8,766 nucleotides of DNA from CAZOHC01 sp964579845 (lineage in GTDB: Bacteria > Patescibacteriota > Microgenomatia > Levybacterales > UBA12049): assembly GCA_964579845.1 (NCBI GenBank), contig CAZOHC010000043.1, positions 1 to 8,766 on the forward strand, read 5' to 3'. Positions 5,763-8,766 of this stretch are shown here, piece after piece (the first letter of the stretch is position 1; each line of letters begins with the position of its first letter). The notes beneath the pieces are model-generated. The model searched no databases, had not been told where the DNA came from, and saw only the letters and a list, made by a program, of their open reading frames with translations. The translations under genes and the position numbers were made by a program.

Positions 5763-6026
5763 TTATTCGAGGCGAACTGCGTCGATGTGTTTGAAATAGC
5801 CGCGTACTTCACCTTGGAATTTTTCAGAGAGATTTGCTGAAAACTTTCCGTACTTTCCGCCTTCTGATTTCGAGCAGAGCTCGTCCTCATAGCGTCTGAT
5901 CACACGGAGCACTTTATTCCCGGTATCATGAAAATCCTCATCAGAGGTGGAGAGTGCATTAAATTCATTAAACAATTCCTGATTTTCCTCAAGCATGGTC
6001 AGAAAATGTTTTTTATACTTCACCAT
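5763..6026 (-). CDS. Small conserved-looking hypothetical protein (87 aa)
   Basis: Function not recognised. The protein is soluble, charged and mostly helical in character, with no signal peptide or membrane segment. The strongest segment is LCSKSEGGKYGKFSANLSEKF (two parts: LCSKSEGGKYGKFS, then ANLSEKF), with a single cysteine in an LCSKSE motif. From memory it resembles a small hypothetical family common in Patescibacteria genomes, but I cannot verify that. It is accepted as a gene because it fills the space between two good genes, has a clean stop 2 bp from the convergent gene, and has protein-like composition. The start ATG (6026) has no Shine-Dalgarno. TAATTT or TAGTAC upstream could serve as a -10, but both overlap the heptamer repeat arm that begins at 6036. 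A later in-frame ATG (residue 11) is possible. Confidence 0.7.
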   Translation of the reverse strand: MVKYKKHFLTMLEENQELFNEFNALSTSDEDFHDTGNKVLRVIRRYEDELCSKSEGGKYGKFSANLSEKFQGEVRGYFKHIDAVRLE

Positions 6027-6035
6027 AACGTAAAA

Positions 6036-6120
6036 TTACTAAGTACTACTATCTCATGTCTCAGTACGATTATATCTCTTCTTGGGCATTGACTAGGAAT
6101 TAGTAATGAGAAATGAGAAA
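6036..6120. repeat. Inverted pair of 7-bp-periodic repeats (locus B)
   Basis: The left arm at 6036-6063 is TTACTAA, GTACTAC, TATCTCA, TGTCTCA. The right arm at 6093-6120 is CTAGGAA, TTAGTAA, TGAGAAA, TGAGAAA. Reversed and complemented, the right arm reads TTTCTCA, TTTCTCA, TTACTAA, TTCCTAG, so it uses the same heptamer family. Each arm is exactly four heptamers, with 29 bp between them. The element fills nearly the whole 100-bp gap between the zinc-ribbon stop and the 87-aa gene start. It could act as a transcription-end hairpin for the zinc-ribbon mRNA, but no U-tract is present. Confidence 0.65.
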
Positions 6121-6126
6121 TTTTCT

Positions 6127-6684
6127 TTACTCTTCTTCCGGTTCGGGTGGTAAAAATTCCTCACCGCCAGAGTCTTCTTTCTGAGGATATTCACTTGGTT
6201 TGAGCCAGTAGACATAGGTACAGCCGGTTGCCTGTTTTTTCTCGCGGTCCCAGCCGGAGGTTGAGCATTTTTTCATCTTCTTCCCAGCTGCGGTCGTGTA
6301 CAGTACGAGCTTCTCGCCGCACTCAGGACAATCTTCATCAAGCTGCTCTGTCGTCCCGTTAATCCATTCGATGTAATCACACCCTGTTGCTTTCTTCGCT
6401 TCACGATCCCAGCCGCCTGTTGAGCATTTTTTCATCTTCTTTCCGAATCTGGTAAATGCCATGACGAGTGGCTCGCCGCACTTCGGACATTTTTCATCCA
6501 GCTTCTCCGGTTCCACTTCAAGCCATTTCACATACTCACAGCCAACGTTTTTCTTCTGTTCAGGATCCCAGCTACCCTGACTACAGCGCTGTAGTTTTCG
6601 GCCGGTTGCAGTGGTGGTGATCGGTGAAAGCGGTGATCCGCATTTCGGACACATTTCCGGAGTTGTTTGCATTTCTTCTGGCAT
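6127..6684 (-). CDS. Protein of three tandem topoisomerase-type C4 zinc ribbons
   Basis: A 185-residue protein made of three repeats of about 53 residues plus an acidic tail (EEFLPPEPEEE). Each repeat has four cysteines: C12, C15, C34, C49; C66, C69, C87, C102; C119, C122, C140, C155. The spacing is CX2C-X17/18-C-X14-C. Each starts CPKCG or CPECG and ends in Y-x-x-W. The pattern resembles the C4 zinc fingers at the C-terminus of bacterial topoisomerase I, but with a longer final loop (GWDREKKQATGC type) and no topoisomerase catalytic domain. A nucleic-acid-binding role is inferred. Repeats 2 and 3 share 22 identical bases (6261-6282 and 6420-6441), indicating recent duplication. An unusually good promoter lies just upstream, and the start at 6684 gives a probable leaderless mRNA. 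Confidence 0.85.
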   Translation of the reverse strand: MPEEMQTTPEMCPKCGSPLSPITTTATGRKLQRCSQGSWDPEQKKNVGCEYVKWLEVEPEKLDEKCPKCGEPLVMAFTRFGKKMKKCSTGGWDREAKKATGCDYIEWINGTTEQLDEDCPECGEKLVLYTTAAGKKMKKCSTSGWDREKKQATGCTYVYWLKPSEYPQKEDSGGEEFLPPEPEEE

Positions 6685-6692
6685 GAGTTTCT

Positions 6693-6721
6693 ATAGTAAT
6701 AGTTTTCTCCACCAAGGTCAA
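6693..6721 (-). promoter_or_regulatory. Promoter of the zinc-ribbon gene; probable leaderless start
   Basis: On the minus strand the -35 is TTGACC (6721-6716, five of six), the spacer is exactly 17 bp, and the -10 is TACTAT (6698-6693, four of six). Eight bases then precede the ATG at 6684, so transcription should begin at or within a base or two of the start codon. This is the best two-box promoter in the window. Confidence 0.65.
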
Positions 6722-6745
6722 GCCTTTGTTAGTATAATGAGGTAA

Positions 6746-6828
6746 GTATCACGTATACAAGGTCTAACATTATTACTTCAGAAACAGAACCCTTCGCCCT
6801 TAATTCCTTATACGTGACCCTTGATACG
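6746..6828. repeat. Inverted pair of 7-bp-periodic repeats with one-heptamer length difference (locus D)
   Basis: The left arm at 6746-6766 is GTATCAC, GTATACA, AGGTCTA. The right arm at 6794-6828 is TCGCCCT, TAATTCC, TTATACG, TGACCCT, TGATACG. GTATCA pairs with TGATAC, CGTATA with TATACG and AAGG with CCTT. Relative to the left arm, the right arm carries one extra heptamer (TGACCCT, 6815-6821) between the two pairing blocks. The element lies just after the ABC transporter stop codon and could be a 3'-end hairpin for that mRNA. Confidence 0.55.
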
Positions 6829-6831
6829 AGA

Positions 6832-8601
6832 CTAGTATATTTCGTAGCTTTCAAGCAGTTTTTTATTTCCTTCTACTTGGTATGTCAGGAGATCTTTGTA
6901 GATGCCTTCTCTTGATGAGAGCGCTTTCGGTGACCCGTAGTCAACGATTTTCCCCTTATTCAATACGATAATTTTATCGACGTTCTGAATTGTCGAGAAC
7001 CGATGCGCGATAATAATAACCAGTTTATTTTTCATCAGATTCTCCAAGGCTGTCTGGACTTCTTTTTCTGATTTCGCATCCAGACTGCTTGTCGCTTCAT
7101 CCAGGATCAGAATCGGTGCATTTTTCAGAATAGCCCGTGCGATCTGGATTCGTTGTTTCTGCCCGCCGGATAATCTGACGCCACGTTCACCGACTTCTGA
7201 ATCAAGTCCTTTCGGAAGTTTCATGACGAATTCATACGCATTCGCAAGCTTCAGCGCTTTGACAACATCAGCTTCTTTTGCACCGGGTGTACCATAGGCG
7301 ACATTATCACGGATCGTCGATGAGAACAGTTCATTCTCCTGAAAAACCAGTGCGATATTATCCCGGACGACCGTCGTCTCAAGGTCACGATAATTTCTTC
7401 CTTTCATGAGAATATCCCCGTGTGTCGGCTCGTAAAATTTCAGGATAAGGTTAATAATCGTCGATTTCCCCGCTCCTGAGTGCCCGACTAAAGCAACACT
7501 TTCTTTCTTATCGATAAAAAACGAAACATCATCTAAAACAATGTCTGATGACTCATACCGAAACTGTACATTTTTAAACTCAAGCGTCGGGTCAACCAAG
7601 CGTTTTCCGTTTTTAGCTTTATGATAATTCTCAGTCGAGGTCAGTGCCATAACTTCAAAAAATTCCTTCGATCCAGCTTCTGCCATCTGCACCTGAGTGA
7701 GAATAAACGACATCGCAAAGAGCGGCAGTCTCGCTTGATTTACTAACTGCAGGATGAGGACCATCTCACCTATTGTCAGCACGCCGATAAAGGTTTCATA
7801 AAAGACGAAAAGATTAATCGCAAAGAGAATAATGATCAGCGATAAGCCGCGGAAAAAATCAAAAATATGAAACGTTCTACTCTGTTTCGCATAGATAGCA
7901 TTTATCTCATCGAGATTTTTCTCAACAGTCGTAAACTCCTGCTTCTCCGAAATAAAGCTTTTCACCAGCCTGATATTACCGATTACCTCAGCGATTCTTC
8001 CGCGAGTCAGATCTTCGATACGGTTTTTCTTTACTTCCTCTTTCCCCCATTTCACTGTCGAGTAGTAACTGAGTATTAAGTAAACCGGAAACAGGATGAA
8101 GGTGAAAAAAGCTATCGGCAGACTGTAGTAGGCAAGGACGCCCACCGTTAAGATGCTCTGAAGAAATGTCGGGACGATGAAATTCGATGCCGTATTTAAA
8201 AACCCATACACTGACTGGATACCGCGAGTCAGTTGGTTCATGATTTTCCCTGAGATTTCTGAATCGAAATATGACTGCGGCAGTGTCAGCACTTTGTCAT
8301 AGAATTTCTCAGTCAAAAATTTCCGCAATCTTCCCTGGAAGTGGTCACCGATTCGCTCCGTGACAACCGTCCCGACGAGTCCGATAAAATTCAGAACAAA
8401 TGAAAGCACTATCAAGAAAATAAGCCTGTTTACGTCTCCGCCGTCACCCTGAACCTGCGCGACGATCTCATCAACGATAAATTTCGAAAGCAGCGGTGTG
8501 GCAAGTGTCAAAAGCGAGGTAATAATAATGAGGACAGCTAAAATGCCCACGAGATGGTGCAGCGGTTTTGATATTTTAATGATTTGAAAGATATTTTTCA
8601 T
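6832..8601 (-). CDS. ABC exporter half-transporter (fused membrane and ATPase domains)
   Basis: A 589-residue type-IV ABC exporter half, expected to act as a homodimer in the cytoplasmic membrane. The membrane domain (about 1-320) has six hydrophobic segments near 17-38, 58-80, 137-157, 160-180, 250-270 and 275-298. The nucleotide-binding domain has A-loop Y349, Walker A GHSGAGKST (373-381), Q-loop Q421, signature LSGGQ (477-481), Walker B LILDE (498-502), D-loop SSLD and H-loop H533. Every catalytic residue is intact, so it should be active. The length is typical of MsbA/BmrA/LmrA-like exporters. Substrate (lipid, peptide or drug) cannot be told, and no partner half-transporter is adjacent. 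ATG 8601 gives an N-terminus with the usual short cytoplasmic elbow helix. Heptamer repeats flank the gene on both sides. Confidence 0.95.
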   Translation of the reverse strand: MKNIFQIIKISKPLHHLVGILAVLIIITSLLTLATPLLSKFIVDEIVAQVQGDGGDVNRLIFLIVLSFVLNFIGLVGTVVTERIGDHFQGRLRKFLTEKFYDKVLTLPQSYFDSEISGKIMNQLTRGIQSVYGFLNTASNFIVPTFLQSILTVGVLAYYSLPIAFFTFILFPVYLILSYYSTVKWGKEEVKKNRIEDLTRGRIAEVIGNIRLVKSFISEKQEFTTVEKNLDEINAIYAKQSRTFHIFDFFRGLSLIIILFAINLFVFYETFIGVLTIGEMVLILQLVNQARLPLFAMSFILTQVQMAEAGSKEFFEVMALTSTENYHKAKNGKRLVDPTLEFKNVQFRYESSDIVLDDVSFFIDKKESVALVGHSGAGKSTIINLILKFYEPTHGDILMKGRNYRDLETTVVRDNIALVFQENELFSSTIRDNVAYGTPGAKEADVVKALKLANAYEFVMKLPKGLDSEVGERGVRLSGGQKQRIQIARAILKNAPILILDEATSSLDAKSEKEVQTALENLMKNKLVIIIAHRFSTIQNVDKIIVLNKGKIVDYGSPKALSSREGIYKDLLTYQVEGNKKLLESYEIY

Positions 8602-8614
8602 AAAACCACCCTGT

Positions 8615-8620
8615 ATTATA
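8615..8620 (-). promoter_or_regulatory. -10 box of the ABC exporter gene
   Basis: Perfect TATAAT on the minus strand, 13 nt before the ATG, leaving a leader of about 5-8 nt. GGGTGG between the two is only a poor Shine-Dalgarno. The -35 region falls inside the heptamer repeat arm at 8635-8641 and has no TTGACA-like hexamer. Confidence 0.5.
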
Positions 8621-8634
8621 CTTGAATTATCACG

Positions 8635-8662
8635 TAGTTCCTAGTTCTTGGGGTTTAGTTCA
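8635..8662. repeat. Inverted heptamer arm facing the TAAGAAC array (locus C, left arm)
   Basis: Four heptamers in register: TAGTTCC, TAGTTCT, TGGGGTT, TAGTTCA. TAGTTCT is the reverse complement of AGAACTA, a rotation of the perfect tandem unit at 8713-8766. The arms are about 50 bp apart. The intervening 8663-8712 holds a small GGAG-TTT-CTCC hairpin and no gene. Confidence 0.6.
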
Positions 8663-8712
8663 TCGGGAGTTTCTCCTATGTTCGTTTCCATGATTATGAA
8701 TAATTTCATTCC

Positions 8713-8766
8713 TAAGAACTAAGAACTAAGAACTAAGAACTAAGAACTAAGAACTAAGAACTAAGA
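8713..8766. repeat. Perfect 7-bp tandem array, unit TAAGAAC, cut by the window edge (locus C, right arm)
   Basis: Seven complete and one partial copy of TAAGAAC without a single mismatch, running off the right end. No promoter, terminator or coding sequence is seen in it. The absence of mismatches points to recent slippage expansion, in contrast to the decayed heptamers at the other three sites. An assembly artefact at a contig end cannot be excluded. Confidence 0.9.

Noticed and set aside
6733..6738. Plus-strand TATAAT as a promoter
   Set aside because: No plus-strand gene follows. It leads into the heptamer element and antisense to the ABC gene.
8713..8766. CRISPR array
   Set aside because: The unit is a 7-bp direct tandem repeat without spacers, and no cas gene is present.

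Overview
The window looks like a compact bacterial chromosome segment, probably from a Patescibacteria/CPR-type lineage. That placement is inference: genes are short and closely packed, Shine-Dalgarno sequences are mostly absent, many start codons lie just downstream of a TATAAT-like box, G+C is moderate by eye, and a small 87-residue protein resembles, from memory only, hypothetical proteins of that group. The standard genetic code fits: TGA ends one of the genes. No tRNA, rRNA, CRISPR array, transposase or phage gene is visible.

Layout. Positions 1-882 (minus) hold the N-terminal three quarters of metK (S-adenosylmethionine synthetase), which runs off the left edge. Its leader (883-1115) carries, in transcription order, a compact SAM-I-superfamily riboswitch, a rho-independent terminator, and an inverted pair of 7-bp-periodic repeats ending 12 nt before the start codon. 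Divergently transcribed is a DnaQ/PolB-like 3'-5' exonuclease (1365-2132) with an SSB-like C-terminal tip. It converges on typA/bipA (2136-3950, minus). A plus-strand run of three genes follows: a Nudix hydrolase, a membrane-anchored FKBP-type prolyl isomerase and a HELAH membrane metalloprotease-like protein. This run converges on a minus-strand run: the 87-residue protein, a triple zinc-ribbon protein and an ABC exporter.

How the parts relate. metK with its SAM-sensing leader is a self-contained feedback unit. The FKBP and the HELAH protein may both serve envelope protein folding and quality control, but each has its own candidate promoter, so a joint operon is not shown. The remaining genes are housekeeping (TypA translation GTPase, Nudix sanitation, exonuclease, ABC exporter) with no obvious common pathway.

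The least ordinary signals are non-coding. Four intergenic regions (895-980, 6036-6120, 6746-6828, 8635-8766) each contain imperfect or perfect 7-bp-period repeats arranged as inverted arms, with a different heptamer family at each site. Also notable are the stripped-down riboswitch, the SSB-like tail on a nuclease, and the pattern of probable leaderless mRNAs.
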